This document shows, in pieces, positions 1 to 5,331 of a stretch of DNA of 9,095 nucleotides. The notes under the pieces were generated by a model, which was given only the letters and a program-made list of their open reading frames with translations, ran no database searches and was not told where the DNA came from. This stretch comes from a bacterium (Candidatus Howlettbacteria) CG_4_10_14_0_8_um_filter_40_9 (lineage in GTDB: Bacteria > Patescibacteriota > CPR2 > UBA1875 > GCA-2785325), in the NCBI GenBank assembly GCA_002785325.1, contig PFMH01000115.1, positions 1 to 9,095 of the forward strand. Reading direction: 5' to 3'. The first letter of the stretch is position 1. Every line of letters begins with the position of its first letter. Position numbers and translations under genes: made by a program.

Positions 1-39
1 TACCTCTTTTTTGAGTTTCTTTTCAAATATATCCCCCTA
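1..39 (-). pseudogene. recF: In-frame continuation of recF beyond the TAG, cut by the window edge
   Basis: Reading on in the recF frame after the TAG at 37-39 gives GDIFEKKLKKEV up to base 1. This fits the helix between LALKL and Walker B of RecF, with a TAG where the family usually has Glu or Gln (LKLAE or LRLAQ). One substitution from GAG or CAG would explain it. An alternative is one extra base just before the stop, which restores LKLA then RGIYLKRNSKKR; that also resembles RecF but matches the hydrophobic pattern less well. The Walker B region lies outside the window. A sequencing error cannot be excluded. Confidence 0.6.
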
Positions 40-885
40 GCAAAGTTTAAGGGCCAGAATAACCGTTCGGAACTCTCCCCTCGACCCGAACTCTCGGATG
101 TCTTTTCCCTCTTTTTTAAAACGGATATCGTCTCTGTGAGGGCCTACCCCTGTTGTCCCACAAATGATATCGTAAGAAAGTGCTTTTTTGAGGGCATCCT
201 CTAAAAAAATATTTTCGTAACCCGTGACATAAGATATCCTAACTACTTCATCCGTTCCTGAAATCTTTTTATAAAAAACGTCAATATTTTTATTTATAAG
301 CTCTATAAATTCTTTCCTTTTTTTGATAATAAAATTTCCCAGCTCTAAAAACCCTTTGTCCCAAATCTCAAGATCACTTTCCGTTGCTCTTTTATATTTG
401 ATATTTTTTAAGAGAGCGTTCCTCTGTAGGAGAGTCCTCTTGAAGTCTATAAGAGCTTCTGTATACATCGGGTCAAGTTTGCAGAGAAGAATGTCCAGAT
501 GTCTCCTCCTTGCCCCAGGGGAAGCTTTTATAAGCTCTACATCCTCCGGAGAAAAGATCACCGCCAAAAAGCTTTTTAAAAATTCCGGTCCTTTTATTTT
601 TACCCCGTTTTTTAAGGCAGTTTTTTTAATATTCTCATCAATGTTTTGAATAACCAGTTTTAGTTTTTTGTCCGCTTCGCCCTCTATACTGGTAAATGTT
701 TCGTTCTCACCGATTAAGCTCACGTCTTTACTTCTAAAAGATTTTAAAGTGCATAAAAGATAGATGGACTCTAAAATATTTGTTTTCCCCTGCGCATTAT
801 TGCCAAAAAGAATAGTCCTCTCTCCAAGATCTAGGCTAAGATTTTTATAATTGCGGTAATTTTGAAGGGTGATCTTTTTTAACAT
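37..885 (-). CDS. recF: RecF, DNA replication/repair ATPase, N-terminal part ending at an in-frame TAG
   Basis: RecF is an SMC-like ABC ATPase that binds gapped DNA and, with RecO and RecR, helps load RecA. The reading gives 282 residues before TAG. Visible motifs are Walker A GNNAQGKT (28-35), FRSKD (50-54), GPHRDD (248-253) and the ABC signature SRGE (268-271), followed by the conserved LALKL. The family is about 350-370 residues, so the Walker B/D-loop end (LLLDD..SELD) is missing here. The frame continues past TAG to the window edge with RecF-like sequence, so this looks like an interrupted gene rather than a natural short form. The ATG at 883-885 has AAGGGG 3 bases upstream. It lies 322 bases downstream of dnaN on the same strand, the usual order. 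Identity is certain; whether the gene works is unknown. Confidence 0.9.
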   Translation of the reverse strand: MLKKITLQNYRNYKNLSLDLGERTILFGNNAQGKTNILESIYLLCTLKSFRSKDVSLIGENETFTSIEGEADKKLKLVIQNIDENIKKTALKNGVKIKGPEFLKSFLAVIFSPEDVELIKASPGARRRHLDILLCKLDPMYTEALIDFKRTLLQRNALLKNIKYKRATESDLEIWDKGFLELGNFIIKKRKEFIELINKNIDVFYKKISGTDEVVRISYVTGYENIFLEDALKKALSYDIICGTTGVGPHRDDIRFKKEGKDIREFGSRGEFRTVILALKLC

Positions 886-888
886 AAG

Positions 889-894
889 CCCCTT
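889..894 (-). promoter_or_regulatory. Ribosome binding site of recF
   Basis: AAGGGG on the minus strand ends 3 bases before the recF ATG (883-885). It supports this start. Confidence 0.6.
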
Positions 895-948
895 AAGTTG
901 ATGACTGTGAATTTAAACCTCTTTTTTACCAAAGACTTTTTTATATAC

Positions 949-972
949 TTACTTTTTGATGCCAAAAAGTAA
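949..972. repeat. Perfect hairpin, 10-bp stem, 4-base loop
   Basis: TTACTTTTTG (949-958) and CAAAAAGTAA (963-972) are exact reverse complements around the loop ATGC. No T-run follows the stem on the minus strand, where dnaN and recF are transcribed, so it is not a typical intrinsic terminator. It could be a dispersed palindromic repeat or an RNA processing or stability hairpin. Confidence 0.7.
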
Positions 973-1026
973 CAAAAAACTGCCGACACGCTACAAAATT
1001 GGACTGGCACTAGTTACTCGCTCCAT

Positions 1027-1083
1027 TCTCAAAAAATGAACTTATCTTTTGTATTATAGGATTCAAACAACATTATTTTGAGA
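1027..1083. repeat. Imperfect inverted repeat with TCTCAAAA ends
   Basis: TCTCAAAA (1027-1034) pairs with TTTTGAGA (1076-1083), and the pairing extends inward for a few bases with one bulge (ATG with CAT). The loop is AT-rich and includes TATAAT on the minus strand (1053-1058), which could be a -10 element, though no good -35 is seen. Confidence 0.4.
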
Positions 1084-1152
1084 TATTACGCTTGTAAAGT
1101 GTGTCTCAATTTTTCCGCTATTGTCGGTACGGATGACGAAGGAGATAGGTGT

Positions 1153-1198
1153 TTTTAGCGTCGGTTTTGCGTTTGAGTTTTGCGACAGTTCTGCGACA
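1153..1198 (+). repeat. Array of four GTTTTGCG-type units, same strand
   Basis: Four 8-bp units end at 1160 (TTTTAGCG), 1171 (GTTTTGCG), 1184 (GTTTTGCG) and 1195 (GTTCTGCG), so spacings are 11, 13 and 11. The last two units form an 11-bp tandem repeat, GTTTTGCGACA then GTTCTGCGACA. Bases 1153-1172 match 4452-4471 at 19 of 20 positions, and the 11/13/11 spacing recurs there. The array ends about ten bases from the dnaN stop codon. Function unknown. Confidence 0.75.
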
Positions 1199-1207
1199 CA
1201 TACAACA

Positions 1208-2302
1208 CTATGTTCGTAGCGGCATCACGATATAGATGTAGTCGTTATCTTTTTCGTTTCGAAAGACACAAGCGCTTACCTTATCGCTCATTTCAAAAAC
1301 AAGTTCTTCTTCTTTCATATTATTTAGTATATCGAGCACATACTTGCTGTTAAAAAAGACTTCTCCGCCCTTTCCCTCTGTTTCGACACTGAGATCAGAG
1401 ATACTCCCGCCGATCTGAGACTCCGGAGAGCTGATCTCCAAAACACCTTTTTGTTTTAGTAGAAATCTTATACTATTTGTCGTTTCTCTCGAAAACAAAC
1501 TTGCCATTTTAACGGCGTTTAGAAGTTCACCCTTTTTTATCTTTATCTTTATCTCACTGCTTTCGGGAATAATCTTTTTATAATCAGGGTATTTCCCCTC
1601 GATAAGCCGAGTGGTAAATTCTACATCATCAGTTTTAAAAAGCGCTTGATTTTCATCTATCGAAACCTCTACATTTCCTTCTCCTTCTAAAACTCTAGAA
1701 AGCTCTATGAGCGACCTTGCTGGGATTATTATTTCAATATCTGTATTTTTCCCTTCTAGTTTTATCTTTTTTTCCGCAAGACGATAACTATCGGTGGCAG
1801 CAAAGAAAAGGTTATTATCTTTGATGTTTAGATATACTCCTGAAAGGACCGGTCTTGATTCGTCTGGCGCTGCTGAAAAAACCACAGAAAGGATAGCTTC
1901 TTTAAGAGAACTTTTTTTCAGTTTAAAATTCACCTTACCTTTTGGTTGGGGAATGAGCGGAAATTCTTCTGCAGGAAGACCTTTTATGTTTGATTTAAAA
2001 TTTTCACTTTTTATATTTATTACTCCATTCTCTACCTCTATCTCTATCTTCTTGTTTGGTACGGAACTTATAAGATCCACAAACAGTCTGGCAGGAACAG
2101 CTATCTCTCCAGTTTTATCAACTTTTCCGCCTACATATGAACTTACTCCTATTTCTAGATTTGTGGACGAAACTTTTATCATTCCATTTTCAGTTTTCAA
2201 AAGGATATATCCTAAAATCTCAAGATTGCTTTTCGTAGAAACCGCCCTACTGACTATATTTAAAGATTTGTTTAAATTTTCCTGAAGGGTTGATACTTTC
2301 AT
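1208..2302 (-). CDS. dnaN: DNA polymerase III beta subunit (sliding clamp)
   Basis: The beta clamp is a ring-shaped dimer around DNA that tethers the replicative polymerase and other clamp-binding proteins. The 364-residue length is typical for three clamp domains of about 120 residues each. The N-terminus (MKVSTLQENLNKSLNIVSRAV) and the end (YIYIVMPLRT) are characteristic of the family, as are the stretches DSYRLAEKK (about 176-184) and LIEGKYPDYKKIIP (about 233-246). The ATG at 2300-2302 has GAGG 4 bases upstream. It ends with TAG at a family-normal C-terminus, which argues that TAG is a true stop in this organism. It lies between the putative origin and recF and points away from the origin, so it is probably on the leading strand. 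Confidence 0.98.
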   Translation of the reverse strand: MKVSTLQENLNKSLNIVSRAVSTKSNLEILGYILLKTENGMIKVSSTNLEIGVSSYVGGKVDKTGEIAVPARLFVDLISSVPNKKIEIEVENGVINIKSENFKSNIKGLPAEEFPLIPQPKGKVNFKLKKSSLKEAILSVVFSAAPDESRPVLSGVYLNIKDNNLFFAATDSYRLAEKKIKLEGKNTDIEIIIPARSLIELSRVLEGEGNVEVSIDENQALFKTDDVEFTTRLIEGKYPDYKKIIPESSEIKIKIKKGELLNAVKMASLFSRETTNSIRFLLKQKGVLEISSPESQIGGSISDLSVETEGKGGEVFFNSKYVLDILNNMKEEELVFEMSDKVSACVFRNEKDNDYIYIVMPLRT

Positions 2303-2306
2303 AAAA

Positions 2307-2310
2307 CCTC
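2307..2310 (-). promoter_or_regulatory. Ribosome binding site of dnaN
   Basis: GAGG on the minus strand, with a 4-base spacer to the dnaN ATG, supports the start. Confidence 0.55.
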
Positions 2311-2437
2311 ACTTTCTTTCTTATCTTACTATTTATATTAATTGTTATTTACCTTTTTACAAAACTTTATTATAAGTTAAACACATACTATCTATTACTT
2401 TATATATATAAATATTAATAATTGTATTAATAAGGGG

Positions 2438-2530
2438 TGTTTATAATATGGAAAACTGTTTTTTATCGTTTAAAATCCATACTTTTTATGTTTATAAACT
2501 ACTTGTTTAAAAAATATAAACTGTTTATGT
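2438..2530 (-). promoter_or_regulatory. Minus-strand DnaA-box-like cluster
   Basis: TGTTTATAA occurs exactly twice (2438-2446, 2489-2497). It is the complement of TTATAAACA, one mismatch from TTATNCACA. Weaker relatives are TGTTTAAAA (2504-2512) and TGTTTATGT (2522-2530). These boxes point opposite to the 2593-2643 cluster. Confidence 0.5.
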
Positions 2531-2592
2531 TTTGCGAATAAATTACAAAAAATTATTTTCCTTATTTTATAAGCACTACTTATAACAAATAC

Positions 2593-2643
2593 TTAACCAC
2601 ATTAACCCCTACTTATCCCCAGAAAAGGGGGTCTTTATCCACA
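2593..2643 (+). promoter_or_regulatory. Plus-strand DnaA-box cluster
   Basis: TTAACCACA (2593-2601), TTATCCCCA (2613-2621) and consensus TTATCCACA (2635-2643) share one orientation, with starts 20 and 22 bases apart, about two helical turns. Between the last two is a C4...G5 patch (2617-2631), the only G+C-rich stretch in the gap. This fits a DnaA filament loading site next to the AT-rich flank at 2644-2822. Confidence 0.7.
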
Positions 2644-2822
2644 GAATATAAAATTTTTAATATCTAATTACTAATTTCTAATAAAACTCTAAAATTTTTA
2701 AATTCAAATAATCTAAAATAAACCTTTGAAATTCTGGAATAATTACTCCATATTTGTTTGTAATTTATTTTTTATATTTGTAATTTCATTAGATATTTGA
2801 AATTGTTAATTATAAATTATTA
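2644..2822. other. AT-rich candidate duplex unwinding region with long-range inverted repeat
   Basis: Almost pure A/T sequence lies between the consensus DnaA box and the dnaA stop codon. AATATCTAAT (2659-2668) is repeated inverted as ATTAGATATT (2788-2797), with looser complementarity between. TAATTACTAATTTCTAAT-like runs next to the box could serve as DnaA-trio-like single-strand binding triplets, but the phase is irregular and I do not assert it. Confidence 0.45.
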
Positions 2823-4202
2823 CTATATATATAATCTTTCTTTTATAAGACTTATTTCGTGACGTAAAGGTTCATTATTATCAATCTCTTTTTCTATTTT
2901 ATCGCAAGCATGGATAGCTGTAGTGTGGTCTTTTTTATTTAATTCTTTTGCTATCTTTGGGTAGGAAAGATTTAATTCTTCTCGAAGCAGATACATAGCT
3001 ATCTGTCTCGGAACCACGATCTCTCTATCTCTTTTTTTACCCATTATCTCTTCTGTCTTTATATCATAAAAATTTGCAGTGTTTTCTATAATTTGTTTTG
3101 CCGAGACAGATCTTTTTTTCGAACTGGATAAGATATTTCCAAGAACCTGTTTTGTGACTTCAAGAGTCGGTTTGGTTGCGGTGAGTTCACAAAAAGCGAT
3201 AACTCTATTTAGTGCTCCTTCAAGTTCTCGGACATTTTGCTGGATATTTCGAGAGATATAGTCGATCGTTTCGAGCGGGAAGTTCCATCCTTTAAGGAGA
3301 GCCTTCTTTTGAAGGATAGCTATCCTAGTCTCTAGATCCGGCGGTTGGACGTCTACCATGAGTCCCCACTCAAAGCGCGACCTTAGACGTTCTTCGAGAG
3401 TGGGAATCGCTTTTGGCGGTCTGTCAGAAGCGATAATTATCTGTTTATTGTTTTGATGAAGTTGATTAAAGGTATGAAAAAATTCTTGTTGAGTCTGTTC
3501 TTTACCAGCGATAAACTGCATATCGTCTATCATAAGGACGTCAACTTTTCGGTATTTATTTTTGAACTCGCCTGTTTTCTTGTTTTGGATAGCACCTATG
3601 AAATCATTTGTAAATTTTTCACTGCTTACATAAAGGACCGTTTTTTTACTGTCGGTTTTTTTTATGCTGTTTCCGATGGCTTGCATAAGATGGGTTTTTC
3701 CCAACCCAACCCCGCCGTATATAAATAAAGGGTTATAATGATCCCCGGGGTTTTTAGCAACTGACTGACAGGCGGCAAAAGCAAGCTTATTGCTCTCTCC
3801 CACTATAAAAGTATCAAAAACATATTTTGGATTTAGAGAACCTTTATTTGTAGGTCTCGGCTCTGAAAAAGAGGAAAGATCTTCGTTTGATTGGTTTACT
3901 GTTTCTTGATTGGTTGAACTGTTTGTATCTTTTTCGACTTCATTTTCTATATTTTTTACGGAACCCACTTTGTAGCTGACTTTTGTGATATTTCCCGTAG
4001 TCCTTCGAAGCGCTGCTTGTATTTGTGAATTATATTTGTTTTCAAGCCACTCCTTTGTAAATATATTTGGCACAACGATAACGATATTGCCGTCTTCGTT
4101 TGATAGAATGGCGGTGTTTTTAAACCACGTGGTAAAATTTGCTTTAGATAGATTGACCTCCAGTTCTCCAAGAACTGCCTGCCAAATAGTTTTATTATCC
4201 AT
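2823..4202 (-). CDS. dnaA: Chromosomal replication initiator DnaA
   Basis: DnaA binds DnaA boxes at oriC, oligomerises with ATP and melts the origin. All four domains are visible in 459 residues. Domain I (1-80) begins MDNKTIWQAVLGELE with KANFTTWF. Domain II is a short polar linker (about 81-125). The AAA+ domain has Walker A GGVGLGKT (163-170), Walker B with DD at 226-227, sensor I IIIASD (255-260) and sensor II VRELEGALN (324-332). The C-terminal helix-turn-helix runs over 398-436 with the box-reading DHTTAIHA motif (425-432). The ATG at 4200-4202 is the family-expected start, but the GAGG before it touches the ATG with no spacer and TAA lies in frame at 4212-4214, so translation initiation looks weak or unusual. 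It ends with TAG. Confidence 0.99.
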   Translation of the reverse strand: MDNKTIWQAVLGELEVNLSKANFTTWFKNTAILSNEDGNIVIVVPNIFTKEWLENKYNSQIQAALRRTTGNITKVSYKVGSVKNIENEVEKDTNSSTNQETVNQSNEDLSSFSEPRPTNKGSLNPKYVFDTFIVGESNKLAFAACQSVAKNPGDHYNPLFIYGGVGLGKTHLMQAIGNSIKKTDSKKTVLYVSSEKFTNDFIGAIQNKKTGEFKNKYRKVDVLMIDDMQFIAGKEQTQQEFFHTFNQLHQNNKQIIIASDRPPKAIPTLEERLRSRFEWGLMVDVQPPDLETRIAILQKKALLKGWNFPLETIDYISRNIQQNVRELEGALNRVIAFCELTATKPTLEVTKQVLGNILSSSKKRSVSAKQIIENTANFYDIKTEEIMGKKRDREIVVPRQIAMYLLREELNLSYPKIAKELNKKDHTTAIHACDKIEKEIDNNEPLRHEISLIKERLYI

Positions 4203-4298
4203 CCTCGTATATTAGTGGTTAGCGATTAGCCGTTAGAATAAAGAGAAAACCCTCTCCCTTTTCCAAAAACCACGCCTTTTCTTGCCTAATGTAAGATA

Positions 4299-4327
4299 AG
4301 TATAGACGATAAAGCAGTTATACACAA
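4299..4327 (-). promoter_or_regulatory. Probable dnaA promoter overlapped by a DnaA box
   Basis: On the minus strand, TTGTGT (4322-4327), a 17-base spacer and TATACT (4299-4304) make a sigma-70-type promoter about 95 bases before dnaA. The consensus DnaA box TTATACACA (4318-4326 on the plus strand) covers the -35 element. This is the expected layout for autorepression by DnaA; regulation itself is inferred. Confidence 0.6.
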
Positions 4328-4356
4328 GTATATTAATGGATAAAAGATTATGCACA
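4327..4356 (-). promoter_or_regulatory. Second DnaA-box plus TATACT module, contiguous copy of the first
   Basis: Read on the minus strand, it has DnaA box TGTGCATAA (4348-4356, TTATGCACA on plus), then TTTATC, then TATACT (4327-4332). The neighbouring block 4299-4326 has TGTGTATAA, TTTATC and TATACT in the same order. The blocks abut without a gap, at 30 and 28 bp. The -35 at standard spacing is poor (GTGCAT), so this copy may be a binding site or a weak promoter. Confidence 0.55.
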
Positions 4357-4410
4357 GATCTTAGAAAAATTTTCCCCAATCAGACCATAAAGCCTTTTAG
4401 AATGATTTTT

Positions 4411-4494
4411 CGCTAAACATTCACGAAACTGTACGCGAAACCACCGCGAAATTTTAGCGTCTGTTTTGCGTATTGGTTTAGCGTTAGTTTGGCG
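4411..4494. repeat. 84-bp symmetric array of eight 8-bp motifs (four CGCNAAAC, four GTTTNGCG)
   Basis: Left half: CGCTAAAC (4411), CACGAAAC (4422), CGCGAAAC (4434) and CGCGAAAT (4445), starts spaced 11, 12 and 11. Right half: TTTTAGCG (ends 4459), GTTTTGCG (4470), GTTTAGCG (4483) and GTTTGGCG (4494), spaced 11, 13 and 11. The halves are mutual reverse complements meeting at 4451/4452, so the DNA could extrude a cruciform or the RNA a long stem, or it could bind protein on one helix face. It lies just upstream of the rpmH promoter. An ATG-initiated frame crosses it on the minus strand but looks like no protein. Confidence 0.75.
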
Positions 4495-4507
4495 GGGGCA
4501 TTCAGCA

Positions 4508-4536
4508 TTGACTAAAACGAGATAAACAAGTAAGAT
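4508..4536 (+). promoter_or_regulatory. Promoter of rpmH
   Basis: TTGACT (4508-4513), a 17-base spacer and TAAGAT (4531-4536) give a strong sigma-70-like promoter, with transcription expected near 4543, about 20 bases before the rpmH start. It probably drives rpmH and the genes after it. Confidence 0.7.
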
Positions 4537-4551
4537 TATCAAGATAATATT

Positions 4552-4557
4552 AAGGAG
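4552..4557 (+). promoter_or_regulatory. Ribosome binding site of rpmH
   Basis: AAGGAG with a 7-base spacer to the ATG at 4565. It is the best-placed strong site in the window. Confidence 0.75.
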
Positions 4558-4564
4558 TCTAGAA

Positions 4565-4699
4565 ATGAAACGAACATATCAGCCAAAAAAGAGGAAAAGG
4601 ATGAAAATCCACGGTTTTCTAAAAAGAATGAGCTCTACAGGGGGAATAAACGTTCTAAAAAGAAGAAGACTAAAGGGCCGTAAAGAGATAACGGTCTGA
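4565..4699 (+). CDS. rpmH: 50S ribosomal protein L34
   Basis: L34 is a small basic protein of the large ribosomal subunit. Translation gives 44 residues, the normal length, starting [18 protein letters not shown] and ending [12 protein letters not shown], the family hallmark with its Arg/Lys-rich core. A strong AAGGAG site and a near-consensus promoter precede it. The TGA stop falls at the family-normal end, so TGA is read as stop and not as glycine as in Gracilibacteria-type codes. It starts the plus-strand run and is divergent from dnaA across the control region. Residues 12-16 (RMKIH) are a little unusual, where RARKHGF or RKRVHGF is common. Confidence 0.97.
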   Translation: MKRTYQPKKRKRMKIHGFLKRMSSTGGINVLKRRRLKGRKEITV

Positions 4700-4708
4700 G
4701 GTATTTGA

Positions 4709-4748
4709 CGCGGAACTGACGCTATAACGTAACGCTAAAACTGACGCC
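4709..4748 (-). repeat. GTTTNGCG-type array, four units on the minus strand
   Basis: On the plus strand the units start with CGC at 4709, 4720, 4733 and 4745 (CGCGGAAC, CGCTATAAC, CGCTAAAAC, CGCC), with spacings of 11, 13 and 12. The sequence TAAAACTGACGCC (4736-4748) recurs inverted as GGCGTCAGTTTTA (4865-4877), so this array and the one downstream form two arms around the TGTCAT element. Confidence 0.6.
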
Positions 4749-4757
4749 TCTCTTCTT

Positions 4758-4854
4758 TGTCATTCTCGCATAGCACGTTGTACATTGCGAGGGCGGGAAT
4801 CCAGCAGTTCTTTTTGAGGGGCCGGATCCATGGGTTTTTTAACCAGGGATGACA
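4758..4854. repeat. Palindromic intergenic element with TGTCAT ends (copy A)
   Basis: TGTCATTC (4758-4765) faces GGGATGACA (4846-4854), giving inverted ends TGTCAT. An inner perfect repeat, CTCGCA (4765-4770) with TGCGAG (4786-4791), and the phrase GCGGGAATCCAG follow. Elements with TGTCAT ends and GGGAATCC or GGATCC cores are common dispersed non-coding repeats in many bacteria. This copy is 97 bp between rpmH and rnpA and carries no gene. Confidence 0.6.
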
Positions 4855-4861
4855 AAAGCGA

Positions 4862-4941
4862 TTTGGCGTCAGTTTTACGCACGCCCGCCTTGAATGTGTA
4901 AAGTGAATTCGGGCAGGGCTTGTTTTGCGACTTGTTTTGCG
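4862..4941 (+). repeat. GTTTNGCG-type units before rnpA
   Basis: Units TTTGGCG (4862-4868) and GTTTTACG (4872-4879), then after a gap two exact GTTTTGCG copies (4922-4929, 4934-4941) 12 bases apart. The last copy ends 14 bases before the rnpA ATG, where a ribosome binding site would be expected but is not seen. Confidence 0.55.
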
Positions 4942-4955
4942 ATTAATATAAAACC

Positions 4956-5297
4956 ATGCTAAAAAAACAATTTAGAGTAACTGAGAATAGGGACTTCCAA
5001 ATAATATATAAAAAGGGAAAGTATGGACAAGAAAAAAACTTTAAACTTAACTTTTTAGGAAATAGAAGAAGTTTTTCTCGTTTTACAGTTGTTGTCTCTA
5101 AGAAAACGGAAAAAAGCGCCGTAAAAAGAAACAGGGCAAAACGAGTGTTTAGGGAAGCAATCAGGGCAATGTTTACGGAAGTAAAAGACGGTTTCGACTT
5201 TATCATAAATATCAAGAAAGAGGGGCTAACAGCAGATCTAGAAACTATCAAAAAAGACATAAAAGAAATACTCTTGAAAAACAATCTTCTAAAATAA
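4956..5297 (+). CDS. rnpA: Ribonuclease P protein component
   Basis: RnpA is the basic protein cofactor of RNase P, which with the RnpB RNA removes tRNA 5' leaders. The 113-residue length is normal. The RNR signature KRNRAKRVFREAIR lies at 57-70, preceded by the typical N-terminal FRVTENRDFQIIYKKGK (6-22) and the central strand FTVVVSKK (43-50). The order rpmH-rnpA is nearly universal, but here 256 bases separate them, filled with repeats. No Shine-Dalgarno sequence is apparent before the ATG; MLKKQFRV matches family starts, so the start is accepted. rnpB is not in the window. Confidence 0.96.
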   Translation: MLKKQFRVTENRDFQIIYKKGKYGQEKNFKLNFLGNRRSFSRFTVVVSKKTEKSAVKRNRAKRVFREAIRAMFTEVKDGFDFIINIKKEGLTADLETIKKDIKEILLKNNLLK

Positions 5298-5331
5298 ATA
5301 ATGAATATAATGAAAAGACAGGCTGTTCGAT

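Larger units (their letters stand above)
886..1207. other. recF-dnaN intergenic region, 322 bases, no gene
   Basis: No convincing coding sequence on either strand. It holds a perfect 10-bp hairpin (949-972), a looser inverted repeat (1027-1083) with TATAAT on the minus strand at 1053-1058 but no good -35, and a phased GTTTTGCG-type array (1153-1198). The gap is large for dnaN-recF, which are often close, so recF may have its own promoter; I cannot place one with confidence. Confidence 0.6.
2303..2822. other. oriC: Putative oriC, dnaA-dnaN intergenic region
   Basis: This 520-base gap is very AT-rich and lacks genes. It contains one consensus DnaA box TTATCCACA (2635-2643), three one-mismatch boxes nearby on the plus strand or beside dnaN (2593-2601, 2613-2621, 2377-2385), and two identical minus-strand boxes TGTTTATAA (2438-2446, 2489-2497). 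AT-rich candidate unwinding DNA lies on both sides of the boxes: 2398-2433, with TATATATATA at 2401-2410, and 2644-2822. The same gap holds the unwinding region in Bacillus subtilis, whose origin is bipartite around dnaA. A single GTTTTGCG unit sits at 2529-2536. Origin activity is inferred from gene order and boxes only. Confidence 0.75.

Noticed and set aside
37..39. TAG in recF as a reassigned sense codon
   Set aside because: dnaA and dnaN end with TAG exactly at family-normal C-termini, so TAG is a working stop here.
40..50. One-base frameshift rather than nonsense mutation in recF
   Set aside because: Dropping a base restores LKLA but the following residues (RGIYLKRNSKKR) fit the helix pattern less well than the in-frame reading; kept only as an alternative.
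949..972. Intrinsic terminator after dnaN
   Set aside because: The stem is perfect but no T-run follows it on the transcribed strand, and the stem is A/T-rich.
2369..2374. TATAAT on the minus strand as the dnaN -10
   Set aside because: No acceptable -35 at 16-18 bases, and TATAAT is likely by chance in such AT-rich DNA.
4348..4542. 64-codon open frame on the minus strand across the dnaA-rpmH control region
   Set aside because: It is an open frame over the symmetric repeat array and the rpmH promoter; it looks like no known protein and has no ribosome binding site.
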